Below, piece by piece: positions 8,995 to 17,629 of a stretch of DNA of 50,031 nt; positions within the stretch are counted from its first letter, which is position 1; the number at the start of each line of letters is the position of its first letter. Origin of the DNA: CAYUCJ01 sp049282265 (GTDB taxonomy: Bacteria > Desulfobacterota > DSM-4660 > Desulfatiglandales > Desulfatiglandaceae); the NCBI GenBank assembly GCA_049282265.1, contig JBAPTR010000178.1:1-50031 (forward strand), in the 5' to 3' direction. The notes beneath the pieces are model-generated. The model was not told where the DNA came from and searched no databases. It saw only the letters and a list, made by a program, of their open reading frames with translations. The position numbers and the translations under genes were made by a program.

Positions 8995-9786
8995 ATGAAA
9001 CTGAAAGATAAGACAGCTATTGTGACCGGCGCGAGCCAGGGAATAGGCGGTGCCATCGCTCTGGGCCTGGCCGAAGCAGGTGCTGACATTGTTGTCAATT
9101 ACCGCCGGAGTTCCGATGCCGCAAGAAACGTTGCTCGCAAGATTGAGAAGCTGGGACGACGAGCCCTGGTTGTCCAGAGCGATGTTTCCCGCCGTGAAGA
9201 GGTAAAACAACTTGTTGAAAGCGCGTTGGAGGCTTTCAACAAAATCGACATCCTTGTCAACAATGCAGGTATATTTATTGCCGGCCCCATTGAAGAAGTA
9301 ACGGAGGAAGACTGGGATCGGGTCATGGCCGTGAATCTGAAAGCAGTTTTTCTCTGCTCCCAGGCGGTAGGCAAGCACCTGATTGCAAGAAAATCCGGCG
9401 GAGCGATCATTAATGTTGCCTCCATATCCGCTCATCTTCCGGAGATTAATGGGGGATGCTACACCCCCAGCAAGGCCGGGGTTATTGGATTGACAAAGTT
9501 GTTGGCCATTGAATGGGCCAGGTATCATATTCGGGTGAATGCCATCAGCCCGGGGCCGGTAATGACACCTTTACAGCGCAAAGCATACCCGGACGAAAAA
9601 CTCATGGACGCCCGGAATCGTGCGGTACCCTTAGGAAGACACGGCAGACCGGAAGAAATCGCCGGCGCTGCTGTCTTCCTGGCATCTGATGATGCCGGCT
9701 ATCTTACCGGGGAGGAATTGACCATAGACGGTGGGTCAAAGATTTCCATGTTTCATCTGGTCCACCAACTCGCGGGCTCTCCTTGA
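8995..9786 (+). CDS. Short-chain dehydrogenase/reductase (SDR)
   Basis: A 263-residue classical SDR with TGASQGIG (NAD(P) binding, about 12-19), NNAG (about 88-91), a catalytic Ser in NVASIS, and the YxxxK pair in CYTPSKAG. These FabG-like enzymes oxidise or reduce hydroxyl and keto groups of small metabolites. The exact substrate cannot be read from the sequence. The stop overlaps the upstream end of the aconitase X large-subunit frame, suggesting co-transcription and a role in the same pathway, for instance on a hydroxy- or ketoproline intermediate (inference). It is separated from the glycyl radical gene by 145 bp without a clear terminator. GGGAAG lies just ahead of the ATG. Confidence 0.9.
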   Translation: MKLKDKTAIVTGASQGIGGAIALGLAEAGADIVVNYRRSSDAARNVARKIEKLGRRALVVQSDVSRREEVKQLVESALEAFNKIDILVNNAGIFIAGPIEEVTEEDWDRVMAVNLKAVFLCSQAVGKHLIARKSGGAIINVASISAHLPEINGGCYTPSKAGVIGLTKLLAIEWARYHIRVNAISPGPVMTPLQRKAYPDEKLMDARNRAVPLGRHGRPEEIAGAAVFLASDDAGYLTGEELTIDGGSKISMFHLVHQLAGSP

Positions 9787-11120
9787 TATCAAAAAAACTC
9801 GGGCGTCCCATGAAACGGGTTGAAAGCCATGTATTCAATGAAGACGAAAGGTCTTTTATGCATCTGACGGATGGTGAAAAACTTATCCTGGACGGTAGGA
9901 ACGGAGAAGCCGCTCGCCTTGCCATATCCATTTTGATTGATCTTGGGGAACTTTTCGGTGCTGAAAGCCTGATGCCCGTCTCGCAAGCCCATATCGATGC
10001 AACTTTATATATGGTCGACGCCGGGCTCGATTTTGTTGAAAAACTGGCAAATTTAGGTGCTAAAATGGCAGTCCCCACATCGCTCAATCCCAGTGCCATC
10101 GACCTTGTGCGCTGGAAGGAGTTAGGGGTTTCGCCTGAAATTTTTCCCAAACACCACCGTTTGGCAGCAGCCTATATAAAAATGGAAGCCATTCCCACAT
10201 GGACCTGTGCACCCTATCAACAAGGCATCATTCCGCGATTCGGGGAACAAATTGCCTGGGGCGAATCCAATGCTATTGCCTTTGCCAACTCGGTCATCGG
10301 GGCAAGGACAAATCGCTATGCCGACCTCATGGATATCTGTGCGGCCGTCATCGGAAAAGTTCCCAAATTCGGTCTTCATCTCAGCAGAAACAGAAAAGCC
10401 AACATGTTGATTGAACTTAAGGGATTCACTGCTTCCATGTTCGAAAATGACGCAATCCACCCACTCCTGGGATATCTCGTTGGAGAGATTGCCGCTGACC
10501 AGGTGGCAGCCGTCTCGGGGATACCCCCTCTTGTGACTTTTGACAATCTTAAGGGATTTTTCGCAGGAGCTGCCTCTTCCGGTGCGGTAGGCCTTTGCCA
10601 TCTTTTAGGAATCACTCCCGAGGCCCAAACCCGGGAAATGTGCTTTCATGGAGGGCAGCCCCAAAACACAGTACAAATCACTCCGGAAATGATCGCCGAC
10701 GCTGAACATAGGCTGCAGACCATTCAAGGCGACCGTATCGATTGGATCACCACCGGTTGCCCCCATTATTCACCGGCGGAATTCATGCGATTGGCCGAAT
10801 TGATGGACGGAAAAAAGGTCCATAATTCGGTGGCCTTCTGGGTGTTTACCAGCCGATCCGTGTATGCATGGATACAAGAAAACGGAATATTGAGGCAACT
10901 GAGCGATTCAGGCATAACTGTTTTTACCGATGGTTGTCCCCTCCAGTACCCCCGGGAATCATGGAATTTTAGAGCCGCCATGAGCGATTCCGCCAAATTC
11001 GCTAACTACTGTTACTCACAGACAGGTCTTCCTGCAGCATTTGGCAGCCTTGCGGATTGTGTTGATACTGCTGTGAGCGGGAAATTCCGTCGGAGAAAAT
11101 CGCCATGGGCAAAAAACTGA
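9783..11120 (+). CDS. Aconitase X large subunit (DUF521), candidate cis-3-hydroxyproline dehydratase
   Basis: 445 residues as read from TTG, containing the AcnX catalytic domain: GARTNRYADLMDICAAVIGK, GCPHYSPAEF and a late Cys in DGCPLQYP. Most family members begin near MHLTDGEKLIL, so the ATG at 9858 (AAAGG a few bases ahead) may be the true start. Characterised bacterial AcnX proteins dehydrate cis-3-hydroxy-L-proline to pyrroline-2-carboxylate with an iron-sulfur cluster; archaeal relatives dehydrate mevalonate 5-phosphate. The hydroxyproline context favours the former. The 3' end overlaps the small-subunit gene by 16 bp. Confidence 0.86.
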   Translation: MISKKLGRPMKRVESHVFNEDERSFMHLTDGEKLILDGRNGEAARLAISILIDLGELFGAESLMPVSQAHIDATLYMVDAGLDFVEKLANLGAKMAVPTSLNPSAIDLVRWKELGVSPEIFPKHHRLAAAYIKMEAIPTWTCAPYQQGIIPRFGEQIAWGESNAIAFANSVIGARTNRYADLMDICAAVIGKVPKFGLHLSRNRKANMLIELKGFTASMFENDAIHPLLGYLVGEIAADQVAAVSGIPPLVTFDNLKGFFAGAASSGAVGLCHLLGITPEAQTREMCFHGGQPQNTVQITPEMIADAEHRLQTIQGDRIDWITTGCPHYSPAEFMRLAELMDGKKVHNSVAFWVFTSRSVYAWIQENGILRQLSDSGITVFTDGCPLQYPRESWNFRAAMSDSAKFANYCYSQTGLPAAFGSLADCVDTAVSGKFRRRKSPWAKN

Positions 11121-11527
11121 AGGGCTGCCGTATCGTACCTGGAACCGCGAGTGGCAAGATTTTGGCTTCCACCCATTCCATCAGTTTCTGGGGAGGAGTT
11201 GATCCGCGAACCGGCTGCATCAATGATCCTCGTCATGAACTATTCAGAAAATCACTCGCCGGAAAAGTGCTCGCATTTCCTTTCGGAAAGGGCTCCAGTA
11301 CCGGCTCCCTGATCTTGCTGGAACTGGTGCGTGTGGGGAAAGCCCCGGCAGCCATTGTCAACCTGCGTACCGAACCTATTCTTGCGACAGGCCCCATTGT
11401 CAGCAAACACTTCTACGGCAAGGAAGTGCCGATTATCACACTCGATGAAAAAACCTTCGCCCTGCTGAAAACAGGGCAGTTTGCTACTGTCAATGCCACA
11501 GAAGGGTACATTATCCTGGAAAATTGA
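11105..11527 (+). CDS. Aconitase X small subunit (DUF126, swivelling domain)
   Basis: A 140-residue protein matching the swivelling domain that pairs with the AcnX catalytic subunit. It starts KGCRIVPGTASGKIL, typical of the family, and carries FPFGKGSSTGS, the loop that closes the active site. In many bacteria the two parts are separate genes as here; elsewhere they are fused. It overlaps the large-subunit gene by 16 bp, so production is coupled. It is the last gene of the rightward operon. Only 32 bp separate it from the convergent IlvD-like gene, and I see no strong hairpin terminator there. Confidence 0.88.
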   Translation: MGKKLKGCRIVPGTASGKILASTHSISFWGGVDPRTGCINDPRHELFRKSLAGKVLAFPFGKGSSTGSLILLELVRVGKAPAAIVNLRTEPILATGPIVSKHFYGKEVPIITLDEKTFALLKTGQFATVNATEGYIILEN

Positions 11528-11559
11528 CTCCTGTCGGAAATTATCCGGGTTGAGAATCC

Positions 11560-13236
11560 TCAGATCCGGTCGTCGATCATTGCTCCCTCGTGGGCCTGTA
11601 GCGCTGTCTTGGCATAGACGGCAAGGATGCCCCGCTTCACCTTCGGCTTCGGGGGAGACCATCCGGCCAGTCTTCTGGTTATTTCCTGTTCAGAAATGTC
11701 AAGAGCCAGTCTTCTCGCAGGAATATCTATCACCACTCGGTCACCATCTTCCACGATCGCTATTGGGCCGCCGACTGCCGCTTCAGGAGCAACATGTCCA
11801 ATGGCGGACCCTTCAGTAAAACCCGAGAATCTGCCATCGGTAACCACAAAAATATCATCAGCCTTGCCCATTCCCACCAGGGCATCCGTGGTCATCATCA
11901 TCTCCCTCATCCCCGGGGCCCCTATGGGGCCTTCATAACGGATTATGATCACATCCCCGGCCTTCACCTCCCCCGAAATAACGGCGTGGTGCGCATCTTC
12001 ATCTGAATGAAAAACACGCGCCGGCCCTTCATGGCTCATGCGGTTTCCAGGGATCGTCGTAGTACGACATATGGCCCCTGAGGGCGCCAGGCTGCCTTTC
12101 AGTACTGCGATACCTCCACTTTCGAAAACAGGCTCCTTCATCGTCGTGAGGACTGCGGTGTCTCTCGATCTTGCACCATCGATGATCTCTCCCACGGTCA
12201 TCCCTGAAGATGTCAAGGCGTTTCCATCTATCATTGAAGAAAGCTCTCCCATTATTGCAGGGACTCCACCCGCATTATGGAGATCGACCACCGTGGCTGG
12301 TCCGGTTGGAATGACCCTCGAGATAACAGGTACTTCCCTCGAAAGCCGGTCAAAATCATCAAGACTAAGGTCTATGCCCATTTCTCTTGCGAAACTGATG
12401 AGATGCAAGACTGCATTGGTTGATCCGGCGATACCAAGCTCCACCACCACACCATTCAACAGACTTTCCCTGGTAATGATCTTCGAAGGGAGGACATCGT
12501 CTTTGACCATTTCGACTATTCTTCTGCCGGTCTTTCTGGCAAACCGCAATTTTTCAGCGTAGACCGCAGGTACGGTGGATGAGCCCGGCAATGCCAGGCC
12601 CATTGCTTCAGTAATAATCTGCATGGTATTGGCCGTTCCCATCAAAGAGCATGCACCTGGCCCGGAACAGACCTGATCCTCAAATGCCTTCAATCTCTCC
12701 AGGTTTTTTTCTTCATTGTCCCCGGCGCCAAAGACTTCTTGACCCATTTGAGACGTTACAACCTTTTTTCCCTCGAATTTTCCGGGAAGTTGAGGGCCTC
12801 CTGACAGAAAAATAGTGGGAATCCCTGTCCTGAGGGCCCCAATGATGACTCCCGGAATAATGCTGTCACAAGATGCGAGCAAAACAAGGCCGTCAAAAAG
12901 TTGCTCATTGGCCACGATTTCCACGCTGGAAGCGATGACATCCCTAATAACCAGTTCATAGCGGGAATGAGGCGTCCCGATGGGAACTTCTCCGCAAGTT
13001 GAGATAGTGCTGAATTCAAAAGGAGTCCCGCCGGCCTGCCAGATACCTGCTTTCACGTGTTCGGCCAATTTATCAAGGTGCACATGTCCAAGTGCTGCAT
13101 CATTGCAGGTGTTGACAACGCCGATCAGCGGGCGCAAAAGGTCAATATCGTCATATCCGCAGCCCTTGTAAATGGCGCGTCGATGGGCGGCACCGGGGCC
13201 GGAAAAATATTCTTTCTCTTTTGATCGGTATACCAT
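11560..13236 (-). CDS. IlvD/Edd family dehydratase
   Basis: 558 residues of the iron-sulfur dehydratase family (dihydroxy-acid dehydratase, phosphogluconate dehydratase, sugar-acid dehydratases). Family features include LASCDSIIPG (Cys123) and SGPGACSLMGTANTM (Cys196), both cluster ligands, the LGHVHL segment equivalent to PGHxHL of E. coli IlvD, and a C-terminal TDGRFSG motif. It may be a true dihydroxy-acid dehydratase or a paralogue acting on a hydroxylated acid from this pathway; sequence alone does not decide. It is the last gene of the leftward island operon, 58 bp after the flavoprotein gene, which favours a catabolic role over branched-chain amino acid synthesis (inference). A G-rich ribosome site precedes the ATG. 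Confidence 0.85.
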   Translation of the reverse strand: MVYRSKEKEYFSGPGAAHRRAIYKGCGYDDIDLLRPLIGVVNTCNDAALGHVHLDKLAEHVKAGIWQAGGTPFEFSTISTCGEVPIGTPHSRYELVIRDVIASSVEIVANEQLFDGLVLLASCDSIIPGVIIGALRTGIPTIFLSGGPQLPGKFEGKKVVTSQMGQEVFGAGDNEEKNLERLKAFEDQVCSGPGACSLMGTANTMQIITEAMGLALPGSSTVPAVYAEKLRFARKTGRRIVEMVKDDVLPSKIITRESLLNGVVVELGIAGSTNAVLHLISFAREMGIDLSLDDFDRLSREVPVISRVIPTGPATVVDLHNAGGVPAIMGELSSMIDGNALTSSGMTVGEIIDGARSRDTAVLTTMKEPVFESGGIAVLKGSLAPSGAICRTTTIPGNRMSHEGPARVFHSDEDAHHAVISGEVKAGDVIIIRYEGPIGAPGMREMMMTTDALVGMGKADDIFVVTDGRFSGFTEGSAIGHVAPEAAVGGPIAIVEDGDRVVIDIPARRLALDISEQEITRRLAGWSPPKPKVKRGILAVYAKTALQAHEGAMIDDRI

Positions 13237-13294
13237 TTCCCCCCCGCCTATAACACGATAGCTCTCGTTTCATCCTGACCTTCAGACCCTTCTT

Positions 13295-14698
13295 CTATAC
13301 TTTTGCAAGAACGCCAAAAGGGACCGGTTTTACAGGTATCCTCGCCGTAAAAATCTCCCTTTTTTGGGGTATTCCAGTCATTTTCCAAATCAATTCATTA
13401 ATCACCTGACCGCAAAAACGGCCCTGGCAGTGCCCCATCCCCAGCCGGGTCCTTCTCTTGATATCATTCACATCCCCGGCACCTTCAGCCACGGCGGAAC
13501 GGATATCTTTCATGGTTACCTCTTCACATCGACATATCACGGTATCATCCGAAATAATATCAAGAAGACCTGGGCCCGGTCTCGAGATACACTCCATGGC
13601 CCGGGCAAACCTTTTGAATCTTCTCAATCTCCTCCGCGAAGCCCTCAGCATACTATCTGCCGTTTTCCTGTTCGTGTAACCCAATTGAACGCATGCTTCT
13701 ACGGCTGCTATTTTCCCCTCCTCGATGGCCGCTGAATAGCCTTTGACCAAACGGCAATCACCCGCCACAAATACCCCTGCCTTTGAGGTCTCCATTTTTT
13801 CGCTGAGTTGCACCTTCCAATAGCCAAGTTGGTCGTCAAAAATATGATTACAACCACAGAGTCGGGTCACTTCACAAGATGGGATGAGACCATACCCATA
13901 GGCAACGCAATCTGTTACGATTTCTCTTTCGGTCCCTTTGATCGGTCTTCCTGTCCTGTCAACCCGTACAATCACCACCCTTTCAACCTGATGAGAGCCA
14001 TCAGCCATTGATATAGCATGAGAAAAATAGGTTGGTATCCTCTGCCTTTTAATAGCAAACAGGTGATTGACGCCCGATGCCAAGACCGAGCCGTTCATAT
14101 TGGAGAGCAGTTGCAGACCCCTGGCCGCAATATCCTGGGGGGAAGCAGCGTTGACCATCCCAATGATTCCGGCCCCTGCATTGATCAAATGGTGGGCCAG
14201 TACCAGCTGTAAAGGTCCGCTGCCGGTGATCAATATTTTTTCTCCAGGCACAATGCCCCGCTTGGTCAGTGAATTTAATCCACCAACTGAAAAGATGCCG
14301 GGAAGAGTCCATCCCTGAAAAGGCACAATCCTCTCAAAGGCCCCTATGGAAATGATGAGTTTTCCGGCCCTTATACTCCTCACCTGATCGCCGGAAGTCC
14401 CTTTCTGATGTATGGCCACGATCCATTGATCCCAGACAGTCCACACTTCTGATTCAAGAAAAACAGATACCCTGTCCATGACACTGTCCAGACGTTGCAG
14501 CAATTGAGACCCGATTCTCTTCTCAAACCGGTCCGGCATTGCATCTTTCAAGTGATCATTCATGTGACCGAACACTTTCCCACCAGGAACCGGGTTCTCC
14601 TCAATGAGGGCGACAGATGCCCCCAGGGCAGCAGCTTCTATTGCGGCCGAAATTCCTGCTGGACCGGCGCCAATGATGGCCAGGTCAAACGCTTTCAT
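13295..14698 (-). CDS. FAD/NAD-binding oxidoreductase with C-terminal [2Fe-2S] (BFD-like) region, D-hydroxyproline dehydrogenase-type subunit
   Basis: 467 residues. The N-terminus has the Rossmann GAGPAGISA; a second nucleotide-binding site, ITGSGPLQLVLAHHL, lies near residue 160. The C-terminus carries a bacterioferritin-associated-ferredoxin-like Cys set, CRCEE followed about 35 residues later by GHCQGRFCG. This is the layout of the second flavoprotein subunit in heteromeric opine oxidases, hydrogen cyanide synthase (HcnB) and D-hydroxyproline dehydrogenase. With the small [2Fe-2S] gene (4-bp overlap) and the DadA-like gene it forms a three-subunit complex expected to oxidise cis-4-hydroxy-D-proline to pyrroline-4-hydroxy-2-carboxylate. 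The electron acceptor in this anaerobe is unknown. Confidence 0.85.
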   Translation of the reverse strand: MKAFDLAIIGAGPAGISAAIEAAALGASVALIEENPVPGGKVFGHMNDHLKDAMPDRFEKRIGSQLLQRLDSVMDRVSVFLESEVWTVWDQWIVAIHQKGTSGDQVRSIRAGKLIISIGAFERIVPFQGWTLPGIFSVGGLNSLTKRGIVPGEKILITGSGPLQLVLAHHLINAGAGIIGMVNAASPQDIAARGLQLLSNMNGSVLASGVNHLFAIKRQRIPTYFSHAISMADGSHQVERVVIVRVDRTGRPIKGTEREIVTDCVAYGYGLIPSCEVTRLCGCNHIFDDQLGYWKVQLSEKMETSKAGVFVAGDCRLVKGYSAAIEEGKIAAVEACVQLGYTNRKTADSMLRASRRRLRRFKRFARAMECISRPGPGLLDIISDDTVICRCEEVTMKDIRSAVAEGAGDVNDIKRRTRLGMGHCQGRFCGQVINELIWKMTGIPQKREIFTARIPVKPVPFGVLAKV

Positions 14699-14973
14699 GC
14701 TTCCGCCTTCATCATGGATTCATTCTGGGTGGTGACCTTACAACCCGGTGTTGCAGGCGTCATACAGGTGCGCACATTCGGTATGCCGTTAACGATCATC
14801 CGGCACTCGTAGCAGACGCCCATCCCACAATAAAAACCCCTGGGGACATCATTTCTTGTTTTTCGGAAAATTCTCAAACCGCCGGCCAGCAAGGCCTCGG
14901 CAATGGTCTGCCCTCTCTGCGCCCTGACCTTCTGTCCATTCACTTCAATTTCAAAGGTATTTTCTTGTTCCAT
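14695..14973 (-). CDS. Small [2Fe-2S] ferredoxin-like subunit of the flavoprotein complex
   Basis: A 92-residue protein with the plant-ferredoxin-type ligands GFYCGMGVCYEC and a further Cys in VRTC, in an HcnA/SoxD-like frame beginning with a short beta segment (IEVNGQKVRAQRGQT). It is the electron-transfer subunit placed between the two flavoprotein genes. The frame is open further upstream into the preceding gene, but starting at the Met at 14973 gives the usual family length and a 14-bp gap after the upstream stop; no strong ribosome site is seen, so translation is probably coupled. The stop overlaps the next start by 4 bp. Confidence 0.85.
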   Translation of the reverse strand: MEQENTFEIEVNGQKVRAQRGQTIAEALLAGGLRIFRKTRNDVPRGFYCGMGVCYECRMIVNGIPNVRTCMTPATPGCKVTTQNESMMKAEA

Positions 14974-14987
14974 ATTGAGATAGGTGT

Positions 14988-16193
14988 TCAATCTTTTCTG
15001 AAAGGTTTTATCTTCACCTTCTGAAACCGGCTCAACCTTAAGGGGTCCCCGCTTATGGAAAGGGGCTCCCCGCAAATCATTTGCGATATCATTTTTCCGG
15101 TAATGAGTGAAAGCCCGATGCCATCCCCCTCATGACCTGCCGCCACATAGAATCCCTCCACCTCCGTTTCCGATACAATGGGAAGATGGTCCGGTGTGTA
15201 GGGCCTAAGCCCTGCATAGCTTCTTATGATATTGATATCTTTGATGGCGGGGAAAAAACGGATGGCTCTCTGTGCCATGGCCCGCAACACGCTAACATTA
15301 CAAGAGGTATCCTCACCTACGAAACGCCGGCTGCTTCCGATAAGGAAATTCTGAGCTTCAGTCGGCTCGAAAACCAGCGCGACCCCAAATTGTTCCATTT
15401 CAGGCGTGACATTCCGGGTATAATTTCCGTCTTCAAATTTGGCCATCATATAACCAAACTCCATCACCTTGCGCCGAGCCACCGGAAAAGTGCGCTCGGA
15501 AACCAGCATCTGCCCTTGCCTGGGCCTGATAGGTATGTCCAGCCCTACCATTTCTCCAATGACCGGGGCCCAAATCCCCGCAGCATTGACGACCCGTGGA
15601 GCAACAATGTCTTCCCGCTGGGTGATCACCCTTGCAATGCGGCCGTTTACATCTCTTTTGATATCGAGGACAGCGTTATGGCTCATGATTTGAGCCCCTC
15701 TCCGTTTCGCATCGGAAACGAGCCCATATGCCAGCCCCATGGGATAGAGTGATCCGTCACTGTCCGTTTCCATGCCCCCTACGATATCCTTCGCCAGGTG
15801 AGGTTCCACTTCTCGAACCTCGTACCGGTCCAGGATTCGAACCGGGAGCCCCTCTGCGGCCAGTCGGGCGCAGAATGTTTTTGCCACTTCCATCTCTTCT
15901 TCATTCTCGACGGCAAGCAGGCTCCCTTTCTGGGTCCACCCGATATCATAGTTCAATTCTTGGGCTATCTGCGGGAAAAGATCTTGGCTCAGCTTGTTCA
16001 ATCTGGTATCGAAACCGGGTCCCTTGTCACAAACCAGGACATCCCCTTCGCAGCGACCGGAGGTCCCGGATGCAATAGCACCTCTTTCCACCAGGATAAC
16101 CTGGACATTGTTCCGGGTCAGAAAGTAGGTGATTGCAGCCCCTACCACTCCTCCACCGATGACAACGACATCAGCAGCCTTGCAAACGGTCAT
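14988..16193 (-). CDS. FAD-dependent amine/D-amino acid dehydrogenase (DadA-like), putative D-hydroxyproline dehydrogenase catalytic subunit
   Basis: About 401 residues of the glycine oxidase/DadA family: VVVIGGGVVGAAITYFL at the N-terminus for FAD, a C-terminal YAGLRPYTPDHLPI and AAGHEGDGIGLS that close the FAD site. These proteins oxidise the C-N bond of secondary or D-amino acids. With the next two genes it matches the three-part D-hydroxyproline dehydrogenase of the bacterial hydroxyproline pathway; sarcosine or D-proline are alternative substrates. I start at the ATG at 16193, where GGAG lies about 7 bases ahead; the frame extends to 16229 without such a site. The composite repeat at 16250 separates it from the deaminase gene upstream. 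Confidence 0.85.
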   Translation of the reverse strand: MTVCKAADVVVIGGGVVGAAITYFLTRNNVQVILVERGAIASGTSGRCEGDVLVCDKGPGFDTRLNKLSQDLFPQIAQELNYDIGWTQKGSLLAVENEEEMEVAKTFCARLAAEGLPVRILDRYEVREVEPHLAKDIVGGMETDSDGSLYPMGLAYGLVSDAKRRGAQIMSHNAVLDIKRDVNGRIARVITQREDIVAPRVVNAAGIWAPVIGEMVGLDIPIRPRQGQMLVSERTFPVARRKVMEFGYMMAKFEDGNYTRNVTPEMEQFGVALVFEPTEAQNFLIGSSRRFVGEDTSCNVSVLRAMAQRAIRFFPAIKDINIIRSYAGLRPYTPDHLPIVSETEVEGFYVAAGHEGDGIGLSLITGKMISQMICGEPLSISGDPLRLSRFQKVKIKPFRKD

Positions 16194-16249
16194 TCTTTCT
16201 CCAAGAGACGTGACAACTATTCCGGGCAAGAATATGAAGTATCAAACTT

Positions 16250-16714
16250 GATGACTTCGCAAAAAGTCATCATTGTGCCCATGGACGGACTTCCAACGAA
16301 GTCGTCTCATCCGCCGGAGTCAAGGAGCAGGGCGTGAGGGTCTTTTTCAGACCCTTTCTCATAGTGCACTTGGCACCCAACTCCGACATGGACGACTATT
16401 TGGGGTTTATGTCTCCAAACCCCACGAGCTTCTATGAATTTACGCTAAACCCCAAATCGGCGTCCATCCCCTCCCAAGGTATTTAGAAAGGGTCTGAAAA
16501 AGAGTGTCAGGTTCGGCTCCTCTTCGTACCTCATAGGCTGCCGCTCGCGGCATAAACCAGCTTTTTACGATTCCATCAGACTTAACGTGCCCATGGACGG
16601 GTAAGCAATTCAACGGGGTGCAGCGCAACCCTTTGGTTTGTAAGGAAAACGAAAATCACACTTTTCGGTTTCCGTCCGTAAAAAGTCCAGGGACGGACTT
16701 TTTACGGTTCCATC
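16250..16714 (+). repeat. Composite copy of repeat A with repeat B nested inside
   Basis: The left end GATGACTTCGCAAAAAGTC and the right end ...TTTTTACGGTTCCATC match the other A copies, but the unit is 465 bp instead of about 153. After the first 37 bases it switches to repeat B (about 16287-16555), then shows a second A-like right end (CTTTTTACGATTCCATC, ending near 16577), then resumes A from GTGCCCATGG. The string GTGCCCATGGACGG therefore occurs twice. The flanking hexamers AAACTT and AAGATT are alike but not identical, unlike the clean duplications at the simple copies. It lies between the deaminase gene and the DadA-like gene and contains no real gene. Confidence 0.85.
16287..16555 (+). 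repeat. Repeat B, copy 1 (nested)
   Basis: A 269-bp unit that recurs at 34882-35149. It is built of nested inverted repeats: an outer pair around CTTTTTCAGACCCTTTCT / AGAAAGGGTCTGAAAAAG and an inner pair around ACTATTTGGGGTTTA / TAAACCCCAAAT (two mismatches in this copy), plus a terminal TGCCGC/GCGGCA hairpin. A short open frame on the minus strand runs through it but has no gene-like character. Confidence 0.85.
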
Positions 16715-16732
16715 AAGATTGGACGCGGACGA

Positions 16733-17614
16733 TCAGATAAGACCGATATCTGCCAACATGCCCCTCAATTCACGTTTTTGTTCATCGCTGATAGGAAGAA
16801 ACGGCCTCCTCGGATTTCCTCCGGCCAGGCCGATGGTGTTCATGGCCTCCTTTACTTTCCCTATGAGTTGCCCCTCCTCCAGGTAATTCAACAATGGGAG
16901 CATGTTAAAGAAAAGCGATCTAGCCTTTTCAAATTCCTCATTCTCCACTAAAGTAAACAGTTCTACAGATTTCTTGGGGAGAAAATTCGCTATCGGAGCA
17001 ACCCAACCCCCGCACCCCAACATGAGACTTTCGAATACCAGGTCATCCCAGCCACACCAGACGTCAATTTTATCGCCGCAACGGCGCATTATTTCATGAA
17101 TTCGCCTTATGTCCCCTGTACTCTCTTTGATATACAGAATATTGTCATATTCCGAGAGCCTCTCAACAAGAGGAGGCAGCATGTCGACCCCGGAATACCA
17201 GGGGTTATTGTAAAGCATAATGGGTATAGTAACATTTTCAGATATGGACTTGTAATGTTCAAAAAGATCTTCCTGGGTCGGCAAGCCATAAAAAGGCGAA
17301 ACGATAATAGCGGCATCTACGCCTGCCTCTTGAGCATATCTCGTCATTTCGATTACTTCCATCGTCGCGTTGGAAGCCGTACCTGCTATGAGCGGAACTC
17401 TCCCGTCCACCTGATCCATTGCTATATCAATAACCCTCCTTCGCTCTTCCATTGAAAGGCTGGCAAATTCGCCGGTGCTGCCCAGGCAGATGACGCCATG
17501 GATTCCTTCTTTAATATACCAGTCAATGTTTCCCCGAAACCCCTTCTCGTCTACCTTTCCTGCAGGGGTAAAAGGAGTCACCATCACCGTAAATACGCCA
17601 CTGAGTTTCTTCAT
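16733..17614 (-). CDS. DHDPS/NAL family lyase, copy 1 (candidate pyrroline-4-hydroxy-2-carboxylate deaminase)
   Basis: 293 residues of the dihydrodipicolinate synthase/N-acetylneuraminate lyase TIM-barrel family. Visible are GSTGEF (44-49 region), the catalytic Tyr135 (LYNNP) and the Schiff-base Lys163 (YIKES). In hydroxyproline catabolism a member of this family deaminates and dehydrates pyrroline-4-hydroxy-2-carboxylate to 2-oxoglutarate semialdehyde. Its gene sits 15 bp after an epimerase gene and just before the D-hydroxyproline dehydrogenase-like genes, which is the context expected for that role. Housekeeping DapA is less likely because two divergent copies lie here, each beside an epimerase. 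Confidence 0.85.
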   Translation of the reverse strand: MKKLSGVFTVMVTPFTPAGKVDEKGFRGNIDWYIKEGIHGVICLGSTGEFASLSMEERRRVIDIAMDQVDGRVPLIAGTASNATMEVIEMTRYAQEAGVDAAIIVSPFYGLPTQEDLFEHYKSISENVTIPIMLYNNPWYSGVDMLPPLVERLSEYDNILYIKESTGDIRRIHEIMRRCGDKIDVWCGWDDLVFESLMLGCGGWVAPIANFLPKKSVELFTLVENEEFEKARSLFFNMLPLLNYLEEGQLIGKVKEAMNTIGLAGGNPRRPFLPISDEQKRELRGMLADIGLI

Positions 17615-17629
17615 TTCATTACTCTCCCT

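Noticed and set aside
16440..16628. Short open frame with an apparent Met start inside the composite repeat
   Set aside because: Consists of repeat A and B sequence only; similar short reading also appears at the N-terminus of the over-extended aldehyde oxidoreductase frame.
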